Source: Agapanthus africanus
Lineage: Eukaryota > Streptophyta > Magnoliopsida > Asparagales > Amaryllidaceae
Length of the DNA stretch: 64,000 nt
Assembly: GCA_030015575.1 (NCBI GenBank)
Contig: JASDDO010000016.1
Span: 68,073,396-68,137,395, forward strand
Direction: 5' to 3'
Positions 22,691-33,948 of this stretch are shown here, piece by piece. The stretch's first letter is position 1. Each line of letters begins with the position of its first letter. The notes beneath the pieces are model-generated. The model was not told the origin of the DNA and made no database searches. It saw nothing but the letters and a program-made list of their open reading frames with translations. A program made the translations under genes and the position numbers.

Positions 22691-24019
22691 GGTCACTACC
22701 TGGAGAGAGATAGAAGAAAACACTCAGCGTATGTTCTTGCAAGATTAGATTCATTATTAATATATCTAATCAGGATGTCTCCCACTGTTTTAGTCAAATC
22801 TTCCTTCAAACACTAAAAGGAAAGATTAGCTGGGATTAATTACACTCTACAAGTTCGCCAATTTTTCAGCCAGGCCAGTGCCGGTACTTTGAGGGGGTTC
22901 CCCGCGCTTTCGCACGGACCTAATTAAAATAAACCTCGTTTTCCCAGGGGCGTAACCCCGTTGACACCTTTCTAGACACCTACTTGATCGGCTAATTGTA
23001 TTGTGTAAAACTCTCCCAGGAGTAACTCTTACTCACAGCGGGTATCGGGATCCAACTATCTCATAGAAGGTATGCAATTTCATTGCAAATTTCAACTCTT
23101 GAAATTCCCAATAATATTTTGCCCCTAGCAACTTATGACCTTGGCTAAGGTCAACAAATCATAAGCACTAGCCAAGTTCAACCCGTCATTTCCCGATTGA
23201 ATTAAACCCACCCGCACGACCCTTGGCTAAAGTCAATAAAGTCACACGACTACCCTAACTCAATCGCATTATATACTTATACAGATAAGCACTAATTAGG
23301 TACCGCACACTAGGCCTTGGCTAAGGTCAACAAACGTAGCACGAATACTAAGTAGTACTTATCTGAAATGACGGAGGGCTACGACAGGTTTTTAAGAAAA
23401 CCTTTTGCGTAATGAACTTGATATCGTTGTAGAATCGGGTTATTTTAAATGGAATGTTTTTGAGGCCTTTTCTAGTTTTTCTAAAGAGGTCACTCCCGGT
23501 GAAGGGATCTCGGCTCTTTCCTCATCGAATAAGGTGCAGGATATTTCACAAATATCACTATGCAAAGCAAGAAGTAGAGCTACCTGTTTTTGAGACAAGT
23601 TTCTACAACATGTTTAGGTTTCTTTTAGTTTCATTAATCTCATTAATGAAGTCCCATTTTATTATGCTTCACAAGCATCACTTATGAAACGAAAACAACA
23701 ATATATTAGATATATCTCATATATATAATATAAACATTCGTCTCAGGCAATAATATGATCTAATCACAGAATATTGCAGCAGAAGAACATATATGAAATA
23801 TTGGATATACTAGGAGGTCCGTGTTTTATGCGAGCCTGCATAAAACGCGGATTCCACGGTCGCGATGAATAGCCAATCCCACACCCCTAGACCCATACGA
23901 GAGCGGCAAGTAACTCTGCTAATTCTAGGGTTAGGAGACCCGGTCTTGACTCCTCGAGGTGGCCTCCCACTGGACCCTGTAACCCGGTTACTTGTGCTCC
24001 CCTCCTTGACCCGGTCTTC
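22691..24019 (-). other. Copia-R2 leader
   Basis: The stretch is non-coding. Read on the minus strand it holds the single hairpin block (CCTTAT/ATGAGG) at about 23485-23575, the triple stem-loop array at 23132-23339, a hairpin AATTTCAA/TTGAAATT at 23088-23106, and the pyrimidine run before gag. The CCGTTAG hairpin of related leaders is deleted here. The upstream end stops at the duplication junction. Confidence 0.75.
23132..23339 (-). promoter_or_regulatory. triple stem-loop array in Copia-R2 leader
   Basis: On the minus strand the loops carry TTTGTTGACCTTAGCCAAGG at sites 1 and 3 (23315-23334 and 23139-23158) and a two-base variant at site 2 (23221-23240). Site 3 is enclosed by CTTATGA/TCATAAG. 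Site 1 has CTACG/CCTAG with one mismatch. Site 2 can pair only with G-U wobbles. Spacing matches the other three leaders. Confidence 0.7.
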
Positions 24020-24825
24020 ATGGATCAGCTTCGTATCTTTGTATTCGTGTTTCTCGGATCACGGATGCGGGTATGTATATACGGATGAGAGGAGCATTCT
24101 TATAATTACTCAAGATTGCTTATAGAAGAAGGCACCTCATTAGGGTTTTGATTATTTATATGATTAGAACAATTATGAGATGGAGGAAATATATTGTTAT
24201 ATTGATATATGATAATTCAAGCATGGCTACTTGGTTTGACTATTTGACTTAGATATTTTGTGAGATATTTTTAGCAATAGATATTTTGGGTGAGATATTT
24301 TCTCTTCACATGCTTATGGTCATATCAAGAGAGCCATCGCAATTATCATTTGTAAAAAATACTTTCTCTTTCCTGAAGTTCCATCTTCTTCTTTCTCTCA
24401 ACCCTTAAGGTCTCATGAGTTGAGTAAACTAGGGTTCTAAGAGACAAATAAATCCATCTTCATTCTATACATCACCTAGGACATCTAGTTTAGCAAGCTA
24501 GTTGCCTTAGTTACCTCAGATTGAGGTAGGAGTTCGGACTATAGACTCTCGGGTGGATCGTCTTTGACTTGAGGAAGTCGACGAGGAAGCTACGATCCGG
24601 ATCGATCCTCGGAGCCTATGATGACGAGGAGGACAGTGGAGAAGATCCGAAAGACTTGTATCTTGAGGTATAAAATTCTTTCCGAGTAGTTAAACCTTAA
24701 GTAGTATTCTAGCTAGGGTTTATGATCGATCCTCGGTTCTAGTTGGTATTACGAAGCCCATAAATATCATTTTCTGCCATTTCCGCCTCCCCGCGAACAC
24801 GTAGGGCGCGCGACATTGACTTACA
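24020..24825 (+). repeat. Copia-B LTR 3' part, duplicated copy
   Basis: It corresponds to 13356-14161 and ends CTTACA. An initiator-Met primer site follows at 24827-24839. The upstream part of the LTR is absent because the duplication begins inside it. Confidence 0.9.
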
Positions 24826-24826
24826 G

Positions 24827-24839
24827 TGGTATCAGAGCC
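24827..24839 (+). other. primer binding site, initiator-Met tRNA (duplicated Copia-B)
   Basis: TGGTATCAGAGCC sits one base after the duplicated LTR end, as in the first copy. Confidence 0.9.
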
Positions 24840-25077
24840 TCTCATAAACCTTATATAGCTTGTAGCAATGTTATAAATCCGCCATTTTTGTCGCCCAAAA
24901 ACTGCCGAAAAAAACAGTTTCCAAAATTGAAGTTTTGAGTTGTTTGCACACCCCGCAGGCTCACGGTTTGAAACGAGAAGGCGCGGGGTGGAGCGTGCAC
25001 ACCCCGGGGACACCCGGGGGGGGACCGAACGACTAAGCCCACGCCCCAAGACCACAACAAGGTGGTCTTTGTTGGTG

Positions 25078-26291
25078 TGTAGTAGCGTCTCTAGTTGGGC
25101 TGCAACATCATAAAGTAATGAACTTTTGAATTTCTAGAAGGCTATTACAAATGAACTACGAATCGTAACTAGAGATTAAGGTAATATCAACAATATCGGA
25201 AGTCTAAGCTAAAGGAAAAGGAAATACAACCTTTGTATCCAACTCCTACACTCTTTTGGACTCCTACGGCTTTGCTCGAAGCTTGGATCAACTCCGCTCA
25301 AGGTCCTTCGTCGTCCACGATGATCCACCCGGAGATTTCTAGGTCAAGCTCGTTTCTTCACAAAATCAAGATGAAGTGGAGAAAACACTCTACACTAAAG
25401 GGTTAGGGTAGTGTAGAATGGTTGTGTGGTTTATATACTCACTCAAAAACCCTTTCTTTTTAAGTTCCTCACTCTTTTGAAAACTCAAGAGAGCTTGAAG
25501 AAGGAGGAAGAAGAAGATGGCAAAGCTTTTGTCAATATTATGAAAAAACTTTATCCAAAATTAAAAAGAAAAGAATATATATGAGACACTCTCAAATATA
25601 ACCATAGTTAACTAAATATCTAGATATTTTATAGATGGGTTAAAGAACAAAGGAAATATATAACCATAGTAAAAGTCAAAGGTCAAATAAGAAGAATGTA
25701 GAAACAATGAGTTATTTAGCTAATTTCCTTTTTCTTTAATTCATTAACAAAAATGTAGATATTTATGAACCATGTGAGTCTTGCATTGCCATCTCCTATG
25801 TATCAACAACTATAATACATATGTATGTATGTATGTGTGCATGCACATCATCATGTGCATGTAAAAACATATATGTATACATCCGAAAGAAAAGGTTTAA
25901 TTAAAAGCGAGCTAAAAGTTAATATTAAATCAACACTTGATTTAATAAATCGGTCATATCACATATGACCCAACCAATAGTAAACACCTGATTAGAATAC
26001 GGTATCACATATTCGCATTTAATCGAGCTCCCGCGCATATCTCATATGAACACCACATCGTTTCACCTGAGCTAGAAAAATCCTGTGTGGGACTCTGAGA
26101 CTCGTCAATACGCCGGAAGTAGGCGATGATCATATCAAAACACCCACAACCCACAATCGGTCAGCTAAACGTAACGGCCATCCGGGTATTGAGCGAACAG
26201 AAGAACAACAAGCGAACTTGTCAAAGCTCCCGCAAAGTCATTGGTAACACCTACCGTACAGTCCGGTCTCTTCATCTGATATGCTGCATAT
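25078..26291 (-). repeat. R1 LTR fragment, duplicated copy
   Basis: It corresponds to 14414-15627 and is the minus-strand 3' portion of a Copia LTR, cut by Gyp-D at the CATAT site (26287-26291). The left edge reads TGTAGTAGCG. The other half lies beyond Gyp-D and outside the window. Confidence 0.75.
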
Positions 26292-26705
26292 TGTTCATAT
26301 CATAATTTTGCATTATTATATTTCCTATTCTTAGTCATTTTTCAAATAAACAGGTGCTTTTGACCCATGTCTGCTACATAGTTGCAGGTTACAGGTTCTC
26401 GGAACAAAACCAGTGAAAAAGATGAAAAGACGATACAAAAGTGAGACTACGACCAACAAATGGAAGAATCTTGATCAAGCATATAGCTGGAGAACAAACG
26501 AAGATCAATGAACGAGTTCACAAAGCACAAAGGCAGTGCAAGGTTCAAGACTTCGACACGAAGCAAACGGTAAAGTCCACAACATCATTCGCTGTGGAAA
26601 TCTGGAAGAAAACTATAAAACAATCTGAGAAACCAAGTGAAGAAAATAGAAGAAACAAAGCAACAGAAGAAGACCTGAAGAAATGATGCATCAAGCTCTC
26701 AATAT

Positions 26706-26754
26706 GGCCACGGAACCGCGGCCAAACCAAGCTTATGGCCGCGGATCCGCGGCC
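26706..26754. promoter_or_regulatory. paired-palindrome cassette, Gyp-D 5' LTR
   Basis: The units are GGCCACGGAACCGCGGCC and GGCCGCGGATCCGCGGCC with a 13-bp spacer. The first carries a G-to-A-type change breaking one CpG, at a different place from the change in the duplicate at 16042. Confidence 0.85.
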
Positions 26755-26878
26755 GTGCGTCGCACGTGTCGGTGCGTGTCGCGCGTGTCTGTGCGTCGGT
26801 GCATTAACTCGATTTTTCTTTAGGGTAAAATTGTAAATGCAGATGTGAATTGATTGTAACCCTAGGGTTTCTCTACTC

Positions 26879-26886
26879 TATAAATA
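26879..26886 (+). promoter_or_regulatory. TATA box of Gyp-D 5' LTR
   Basis: TATAAATA lies 124 bp after the palindrome cassette, in the same place as in the solo LTR. Confidence 0.72.
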
Positions 26887-27712
26887 GAAACCCTAAACCT
26901 CTTTTTGAGGTATGCTTCTTCTTGTGCCTCATTTTATCTATGAAAATTCAGAATTCAATTCCGGTAATGATTGAAGAGAGCATCAAATAAAAATTAGAGC
27001 AAGTTTTCTTTTTATTGCCCTAGTTAATTTTCTTTCTGCCCTAGTATAACTTTTATTATCTGCCCTAGCATAACTTTTATTATCTGCCCTATTTAATTAG
27101 TTTAGAACATGTTTATCAATTCCCTAATGAGTGAGTAGATCCTCGCTTGTTAGGGTTAGGAATAGGAAAGGTTTGAGAGATGAAAATCTCCCACCCCTTT
27201 CTTGCCCATCACATATTTTTATAGGACTCCATCCATACATACACACACCGCTCCCTACGGCACCCTATCTCACGAGGTAGCGATGATACTGTAGTATAAA
27301 AGACCGGTTGTATATGTTTTCCATAGAGGTTAGGGTAAGAATTAAGAAAGGAAGGATAAGAACCTAGAGGAAGAAACATCGTTTCTTTCCGATAGTACTA
27401 ATCCACTTTATTAATTATTACCATAACACCTCAGAGATCTAAATTAAGGCATTGAAAGCGGTAGGAAATCTTAAATTTCCAAACTTAACCTAAACCTAAC
27501 CCTAGCAAGATTCTAATCCTAGAATAAATCAACTTAGTTTTTAGTGATAATTAAACCAACACCGTTTGGAATTAACTCGTTAGAACAATTAGGAAATACA
27601 CAACATCCCTGTGGACCGACCCGTACTCGCCAGCTAGCTACCAAGCGACAACGTTCTTGATTGCGGTAAAAAAATATATTTTTGATCACAACATCTATCA
27701 CATTCAATCAAA

Positions 27713-27730
27713 TGGCGTCGTTGCCGGGGA
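27713..27730 (+). other. primer binding site, Asp tRNA (Gyp-D)
   Basis: TGGCGTCGTTGCCGGGGA starts two bases after the LTR. It complements the 3' end of plant Asp tRNA with one mismatch. The same site is used by Gyp-F and Gyp-C. Confidence 0.9.
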
Positions 27731-28824
27731 TGGCATAGTATTTTCTTTTTGTAATTTCGGGTTAATATAAAATTGAAAAATCATAAAAACTGAAAAAATT
27801 ATAAAATAAAAATTATCATCTTGTTATTCTTTCAAGGATTTTCTTTTGAATTGTGCAGGATCGAAGAACGAATTCAGATCTGGAAAATTCCAGAGAGCGA
27901 AACAGAAAACAGAAGTTCTGAACAAGCAGAGGATAATCAGAACAGAAAACAGAAAAGATTTGGGGATCCGAACCAATGAGTTGACCGCGGAACCGCGGTT
28001 AAAGGCTACATTTAGCCGCGGAACCACGGCGCCTTGCTGACGTCAGCAAGCAAAAAAACTTCTCTGTAAGTTCCCTCTTCTTCTCTGTAACCCCATTATC
28101 CTATGTAAAAATTTCCTGCAGGATTCTTTGCGGAAAAAAACTTCTTCCCTTCTCCAATAACTTGATCTTGTGCAGGATTCTTTGCGCCGCGCTAAAAAAA
28201 ATTTGTTTGCAAGTGATTGCGTTTACTGCTTTGCATATTTAAATTGACTTTAAGTGGCTTGAACACCAATCCGGATTGGGTGGGGATTTCATTACCCTTC
28301 CCAAGACCCCAAAAATCATATAAAGCATATTGCATTGATCATCAAGTTAATTAAAAAAAGATTTGACTCGGCCTTAAGGACTTCGCGCTCAATAGGACAA
28401 AGGAATAGTTGTAGGCATCGACCGTTGATCCTAACCTGACTTTGTGGTGCCTAGGCTAGACAGGTAGGGAAAGGTAACTTTAAAAGGCCCGTCTCACGGT
28501 GATTCGTGAGCGGATCCTTCCTTTCTCTACTTGTGCTTACCTGGCCACAATTGGCGGTGAAGAGGCGGTTTAAGGTCCTCACATCTTGCCCTTTGGAAAA
28601 GTTAGGAGCTGTCTAGCTGACCTAGGTGACCTTAGATCTAGGCTTGATTGTGCATTTGTGATTGATTGAACGTGTGTCTAAGCCTTTTATTGAAAATCTT
28701 TTTGCAAAAAGCTTCAAAAAAAACACAAAAAGAAAAAAAATTTTACAAAAACTTGCAACTTGTCGCTAAGAAATCCATGCACCTCACCTCCACCTACATT
28801 CTTTTTCTTCTCCTTTCTTACATC
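27731..28824 (+). other. Gyp-D leader
   Basis: The stretch is non-coding. It holds a palindrome cassette at 27983-28031, the phrase AGGATTCTTTGCG twice, a perfect palindrome CCAATCCGGATTGG at 28266-28279 followed by GGGTGGGGATTTCATTACCC, and CTTAAGGACTTCGCGCTCAA. All but the cassette can be recognised in Gyp-C, and all in Gyp-F. A role in RNA packaging or dimerisation is possible but unproven. Confidence 0.75.
27983..28031. promoter_or_regulatory. paired-palindrome cassette, Gyp-D leader
   Basis: The units are GACCGCGGAACCGCGGTT and AGCCGCGGAACCACGGCG with a 13-bp spacer. This is the most decayed cassette, but arms and spacing are kept. Confidence 0.8.
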
Positions 28825-30854
28825 ATGGGTACCTCACCTCACAAAACTCTTGCCGAACTTTGGGACCCTCATCCAAACATTGCTTCATACGCGAATTGTT
28901 TTGGTCGAATTACGGACGACCCCTCCATGGACAAAATTTCTTTGAAAGATCGAATAGAAGCGACTAGGAGAAGCAATTCGACTCTGCAATCCACTTTGTA
29001 TCAACCATTTCAACCCTCACCACCTTCTTACGTTGATACTCCTTTTTCGAGTCCTGTTGTAACTCCGAAATCCATGTCTATTGCTGAACATATTGAACAA
29101 TCTCCTAACCGATCTTTCACTCCTTTCAACACTTCTAATTCTTGGGATCAACAAGTCTATTCACCTTTTTATCTAAATGTTGGTCCTACTTTTGTCCAAC
29201 CATTCAATTCTCACCAGTCCTACCCGACTTTCGCACTTTCCCTAGACATTGCCTCTACACAGTCATTTGGGAGTTTCCAGAATCCAAACAATTTTGAATC
29301 TTTTACTGAAACCCCTTCACTACCCATGTCTAGTCTGGAACAGTCGTTGGAAGCGTACATTGCAGCAACAAACCGACAGATGAGGAATTTGGATGCGTCC
29401 ATTGCCGCCCTTATGCAACCTAGTGACCCGGTAGCTAGTTTCCAACTAGCTCCAAAAATTCCAATGTATGATGAGGTGGTTGGACAGAGTGAGAATTTGA
29501 GTGGTGAGAGTGAGTTCTATACACTTCCAAATCAAACCTAGCCATCCTCAATTGAATCCCACAACTTCGGTTTTCAAACAAGTGTCCCAAATGATTCACT
29601 AGTTAAAAATAAAACGTTTAATGAGTTGTGCGACATCGTAGTGCTTGATTTGCCAGATTGTGAAGGGTCCCTTTCGAGTGAAACCATCACCAATCCTTTC
29701 GAACTTTACACCTCCAATCTAGAACCTGAATTGATAAATATCCATGCTTTTGATGAGGTGTCAGAAAAAATTGATTTTCACTTGATTGAGGATATTGACG
29801 TAGGGAATAATTTGGATGATGAACCCGCAGATTTGACTGAATTTTTCTCTCCAATTCATCATCCCGAATCATTAAATGTTTCTCCCGAACTTCATATGCG
29901 TCTTGATTTTGATGATAATTGCAAGGATGAGATAACATTTGAGGAGAATTATGAAGATAGTATTAAGGAGAGTATTGAGGATGAACCAGTTTTGTTTGAT
30001 GTGTCGGATTTTGTAATTCATCCTCCTGAACCATTAACTATTATACTTCCTCATTTACTTCCCTCCATCATCGTTCCGACCACGCAAGAGATCACGTTTG
30101 AGGACTGTGAGCTTGAAAAATTTCTGTTCGATCATAACAGTTTGGACGCCACTAGTGCGTTCCTCTTTGAATCTAACACAGTTCTCACAGCCGATAACGA
30201 TTACGAGTGTTTCACTTTTCGGACGATTTTGAAGACTCACAGCCCGAGTTTGAGTCCTCTGAATTTTCAGATGAGTTAGTTGAACCATTAGACTTGGTTG
30301 CTTACAATCATTTCGAACCATTGATGGAATCCTTCGAGTTCGAGACAGTTTCACTAATTTTACCTTCAATTGTTTCACCTCTGAAACTCAAACTCAAGCC
30401 AAGTCATTTCGAACCATTGATGGAATCCATCGTTTCGACCGCACAAGAATCCATCGCACTTCAATTTTCAATGGATGGTTTACCAAGTTACCCATGTTTT
30501 CTTGCGATTCTTGAGGGATTTGACCCCATTTCTCGACGAGTTGATAAATTAGCACAATCGCTTTTAACACATCGGTCATCACAATTTGTGCTAATTTATT
30601 CACTCGATTTACGCCCTCAAGTTCGTACTATACTTCTTTCTCTCTTCCGCCATTCTTCTCCTAATAGATCGAGACCATATTCCACCTTTCTTTCCACACG
30701 GTCTCGTGTGTTTCTCAACTCCTTTCTCTACACTCCATTCTTCCACCAACCCTACCATTATAACGAATTTTCTTTTGAATGGTTGGTGCTAACCTTTGGC
30801 CTGTGTAAGGCCTTGTATAGTTTGTTTTTTCTCCTCCCTAACTCTGAACTTTAA
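28825..30854 (+). pseudogene. Gyp-D ORF: Gag-tail-like protein without enzyme domains, broken
   Basis: The start is chosen at ATG 28825 (MGTSPHKTLAEL), which aligns with the start of the intact Gyp-C ORF. Shared segments with Gyp-C are IAEHI, SFGSF, SLEQSLEAY, LPDCEGSLSSETI and the end segment FEWLVLTFGLCK. Near 30090-30400 it also matches the spacer between protease and RT of Gyp-F (EKFLFDHNSLDATSAFLFE). No capsid fold, zinc knuckle, protease, RT or integrase is present. Two breaks are visible: an in-frame TAG at 29539-29541 and a frameshift close to 30220. The product would probably be a Gag-related accessory protein; its role is unknown. Confidence 0.75.
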
Positions 30855-31501
30855 CGTTTAAACAGTGGAAACACTGTCTCACTTATGTTTTTTTTTGGGG
30901 AGGGGGGGCTTTTTGTATATATATTTTATTTTTTTTAACAATAATAAAAATAAAAATAAAATAAAACAGGGGAATACCGGCCATTTTGAACCCTTTGGTG
31001 TAGCCTGACAGTGAGGACACTGTCAAGTTTAAGTTTGGGGGTGTGCTCGGTAAGATTTCTTCCTTCGCATTCATGTGTATATTTTTGCATTTGCATACTT
31101 ATTTTAAAAACAATAAAAAATTCAAAAATTCAAAAAATTTTAAAAATTTCAAAAATTCAATTTTGGTCATAATTGACTTAAGTTTAACAAGACGGTTAAC
31201 TAGCTAGGAATAACTAGATCCTAGACTTAATAAATTAAAACCCTAAAAAATAACCTTTCTTAAAATTTAACGGTAGAGAGTATATGTCTTTGTAATTTAT
31301 TTAGAAATATGCAAATTTCGAGTTGACTTCTTGGGCTAAATTAAAACAAGGGAAAAGTATTGATATTTTTATTAAAGTATAAGTTTGAAAAATAATTCCT
31401 AAGCTTAAATCTAAATTCTGAAAATATATACCCTATAAATTGCACAAACATGAACCTTGAAACTTGGAATTGTAGAAGAGACCTTGAAATGCTCGTGTCT
31501 A
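30855..31501 (+). other. Gyp-D 3' non-coding region with hairpin-PPT modules
   Basis: Two modules are seen: ACAGTG/CACTGT at 30862-30877 followed by a T/G-rich run near 30888, and TGACAGTG-AGGA-CACTGTCA at 31006-31025 followed by AAGTTTGGGGGT at 31031-31042. Similar modules exist in Gyp-F and Gyp-C. The rest is AT-rich. The region stops where Copia-E inserted; the true PPT and 3' LTR are not here. Confidence 0.75.
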
Positions 31502-33702
31502 TGATAGTTATATGTATGCCCTAGAGGCCATTACTATACATGAGATGTATATTGTAGTGGATGCTTGGACATATATAGGGAGGAATTTCTTGCTCGACAT
31601 GATAGTATGCTATCTGGTTACGCTTTACCTTAACGTGTACACTGATTGTCTCTCTGTTACATGTTGGTAAAGCCCTTAAGATGCGTACTTGACTACCTGG
31701 ACTATGACGCAGATCATACTAGTGGGGACATGGTATTCCATAAGTACATCCTTCAAGGTCACTAGTTGTGGGTGTATCGAGACGGGGCATCGATATACCA
31801 GTGTAGACTAGCGTATACCTTCTCGACCCATATAGATGGGCGATGGATGATCCCATATCCATTGGTGTTTGACATCAGAGATGATATACGGGTGCTCAGT
31901 GGAGACTGGGTACACTGGACGGACTCGCCGAGAACTCCCAAATGGTATTATACCTTACGTCAGATGGCAGTTCTCTGGTGACACTGGTACAGGTTAGTCT
32001 GTAGACCCGAGATCGTCATTGAGTCTTGTGTGATTCTCACTGTGCTTTGATTTCCACCTTACCACGTCCAAGAGGGCGTGCAAAAAGGTGGTTTTTGGGT
32101 ACAGTCCCGAGTCACATGGAGGCACTGAGCGATAGGAGGGGTTTCGTCACTCCCGGTATTGGTGGTTGATGTTGCGCTATGCTCGATTGGCCATAACAGG
32201 GAAGTCTCTGGCCAGGGCTGGTTTAGAGATTTACTGGTAAGTGTTACCAGTAGTTTCTCGACCCGTTATGAGCCTCATATCGGCATGACTTATCGGTTAT
32301 TGGGGTCTGACGTTTACCACCCATAGACTTGATATGCGACATATCAGACGAGGAGACCGGACTGTACGGTAGTGTCATTGTCAGGCTTTTTGCAGGAGTT
32401 GGAGCGGGTTTGCTTGCTGATCTTCTGATCGCTCAATACCCGGGTAGCCGTTACGTCCATCTAGTACCGCTGACGGCTTGTGGGTGCTTGATATGATCAT
32501 CACCTACTGCCGGCGTATTGACGAGTCTTTAGAGTTCTAGATAGAGGTTTTACTGGCTCGGGAAAAACGAAATAGGAGCGCATATGTGATATGTGCGGGA
32601 CCGAGAATAATGCGTGTATGTGATACCTTATTCTATTCTCGCGACTATTGTATCGGCCAGTTATATGAGATATAGCCGGATTATCGAATCAGATGTTGAT
32701 TCGATAAGTTGGTACATTTTGTGTTAGTCGGTTATATGAGATATAACTGGATTATTAAGTCAAGTGTTGATTTAATAATTTAGTGTATAATTTTATATGT
32801 GATATACTAATTTACATTAACTAATATTGGTTCACTTAAACATTTGTTTTTCTCACTTATGCACAACTTAATATATATGTGATATATATTAATTTGTGTT
32901 CATTTTATATCATGGTTGTTGATACACACTATATGGGTGTATGAGACATACACCATTATAATTATATTGGTTAGGTTTTATATTTAAAGTAATTCTATAA
33001 AAAAATGGATAATGAGCTCACATGCATGAAGCTTCATGAAGCTTATGGTTGCATTGACTTAGTCCACTAGTTTTGTTTTACTTAAGATATTTATTAACCA
33101 AACCACTATAATTAGCCATGGTTATGTCTCTACATGAGTTAGTATATGATACTCACTCACCATGGTTAACTCTCTCTCTCTTGATTAGTTTTCATTCTCT
33201 TTTTGAGCTCATCTTCTTCCTCCTTCAATTTCTTGCTAGGGTTTGAAAAAGAGAGAGAAAGATTGTGAGAAAAGGAATTCTAAAGTGTACCCATTTTCTA
33301 TTTCATCATTCTCTACTAGACTAGCACTTTAGTTTAGGGTGTTTGCTTCACTAATTCTCTAGTTAGTGAAGTAGAAGCTTGAGTTCGTATTCCCTCGACG
33401 TAGATCATCTTCGGCCTCGAAGACTTCAAGCAATACCGTTGCATTCTTCTCATGGAGCCGTCCGAGAATCCGGGAGTTCGACGATCGAAGCGAAGCGACT
33501 ACAACAAGGAGCTTTAGAAGTGAAGGACCGATCTACAAAGGTTGTATTTCGTATTCACTTAGTGATAATTGTTATTTACTAGCATGTGTTACCCTAATTA
33601 TTTAGCAAAGATCTTGCTTAGAGTTATTCGGCATGGCTAAAATATTAATCGGGCATGGTTGATGCTTTGTAGAACCTTCTTAGAGTGCCTAGTAACCCTA
33701 CA
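31502..33702 (+). repeat. 5' LTR of Copia-E
   Basis: It begins TGATAGTTATATGTATGCCC and ends CCCTACA, 2,201 bp. The start differs by one base from the expected TGTTAG seen in Copia-R2. No paired-palindrome cassette is present in this LTR. Confidence 0.9.
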
Positions 33703-33703
33703 G

Positions 33704-33716
33704 TGGTATCAGAGCC
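33704..33716 (+). other. primer binding site, initiator-Met tRNA (Copia-E)
   Basis: TGGTATCAGAGCC follows the LTR after one G. Confidence 0.93.
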
Positions 33717-33900
33717 TAGCTAGAGCATTAGGCGATGTGTTTAGGAAGTTAAAACTCCGATCGAACCCCGATACGACAAAGTAAACCCCTCTCTGGAAAA
33801 AATTTCAAAACTGGGATTTTTCTGTATTAAAAATGCCTAAAAAAATCAGCTGGGAATTTTAAGCATAATTGTGAAAAACGAAGGGCTAAACCGTACGGAC

Positions 33901-33948
33901 CGCTGCGGAACCGCGGCAATAGCTTGCTTGCGCCGCGGATCCGCGGCC
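33901..33948. promoter_or_regulatory. paired-palindrome cassette, Copia-E leader
   Basis: The units are CGCTGCGGAACCGCGGCA and CGCCGCGGATCCGCGGCC. The spacer is 12 bp, the only departure from 13. It lies about 197 bp after the start of the primer site, almost the same place as in Copia-G (205 bp). Confidence 0.85.

Larger units (their letters stand above)
17594..24019 (-). mobile_element. Copia-R2: reversed non-autonomous Copia element, 5' part lost
   Basis: On the minus strand the order is leader (24019 to 22691), short gag start, protease, integrase, RT, purine tract, 3' LTR (19793 to 17594). The leader is cut at 24019, where the tandem-duplication junction joins it to a Copia-B LTR. It shares with Copia-E the same deletion of most of gag, so both descend from one internally deleted element. 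It was inserted into R1 at GATAT. Confidence 0.85.
24020..27710 (+). repeat. second copy of a tandem duplication (first copy from 13356)
   Basis: From 24020 the sequence repeats 13356 onward with an offset of 10,664 bp that stays exact at the Copia-B LTR end (14161/24825), the R1 edge (14414/25078) and the Gyp-D LTR start (15628/26292). By eye the first 800 bp show about 23 differences. Homology stops abruptly on the left, where this copy abuts the Copia-R2 leader. It continues at least through the Gyp-D LTR. Confidence 0.93.
26292..27710 (+). repeat. 5' LTR of Gyp-D
   Basis: It begins TGTTCATATC and ends ATTCAATCA, 1,419 bp. It has a palindrome cassette and a TATA box. Past the TATA box a hairpin with a GAAA loop near 27178-27197 is slightly decayed here; the solo copy has the perfect GAGAGAT/ATCTCTC at 16511-16528. 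The U5 end holds GACCCGTACTC and CTAGCTACCAAGCG, shared with Gyp-F and Gyp-C. Confidence 0.92.
26292..31501 (+). mobile_element. Gyp-D: non-autonomous Ty3/Gypsy element, 3' part outside window
   Basis: The parts are 5' LTR, Asp primer site, leader, one broken ORF without enzyme domains, and 3' non-coding sequence. The element is cut at 31501 by Copia-E. The remainder and the 3' LTR should follow Copia-E beyond the window. Leader, U5 and 3' motifs match Gyp-F and Gyp-C. The duplicated locus at 15628 retains only its solo LTR, so the duplication is younger than this insertion. Confidence 0.85.

Noticed and set aside
27480-27510. Telomere-like AACCCTAA/CCTAACCCTAG runs in Gyp-D, Gyp-F and Copia sequences
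   Set aside because: They are only one to three imperfect units inside LTRs and do not form an array.
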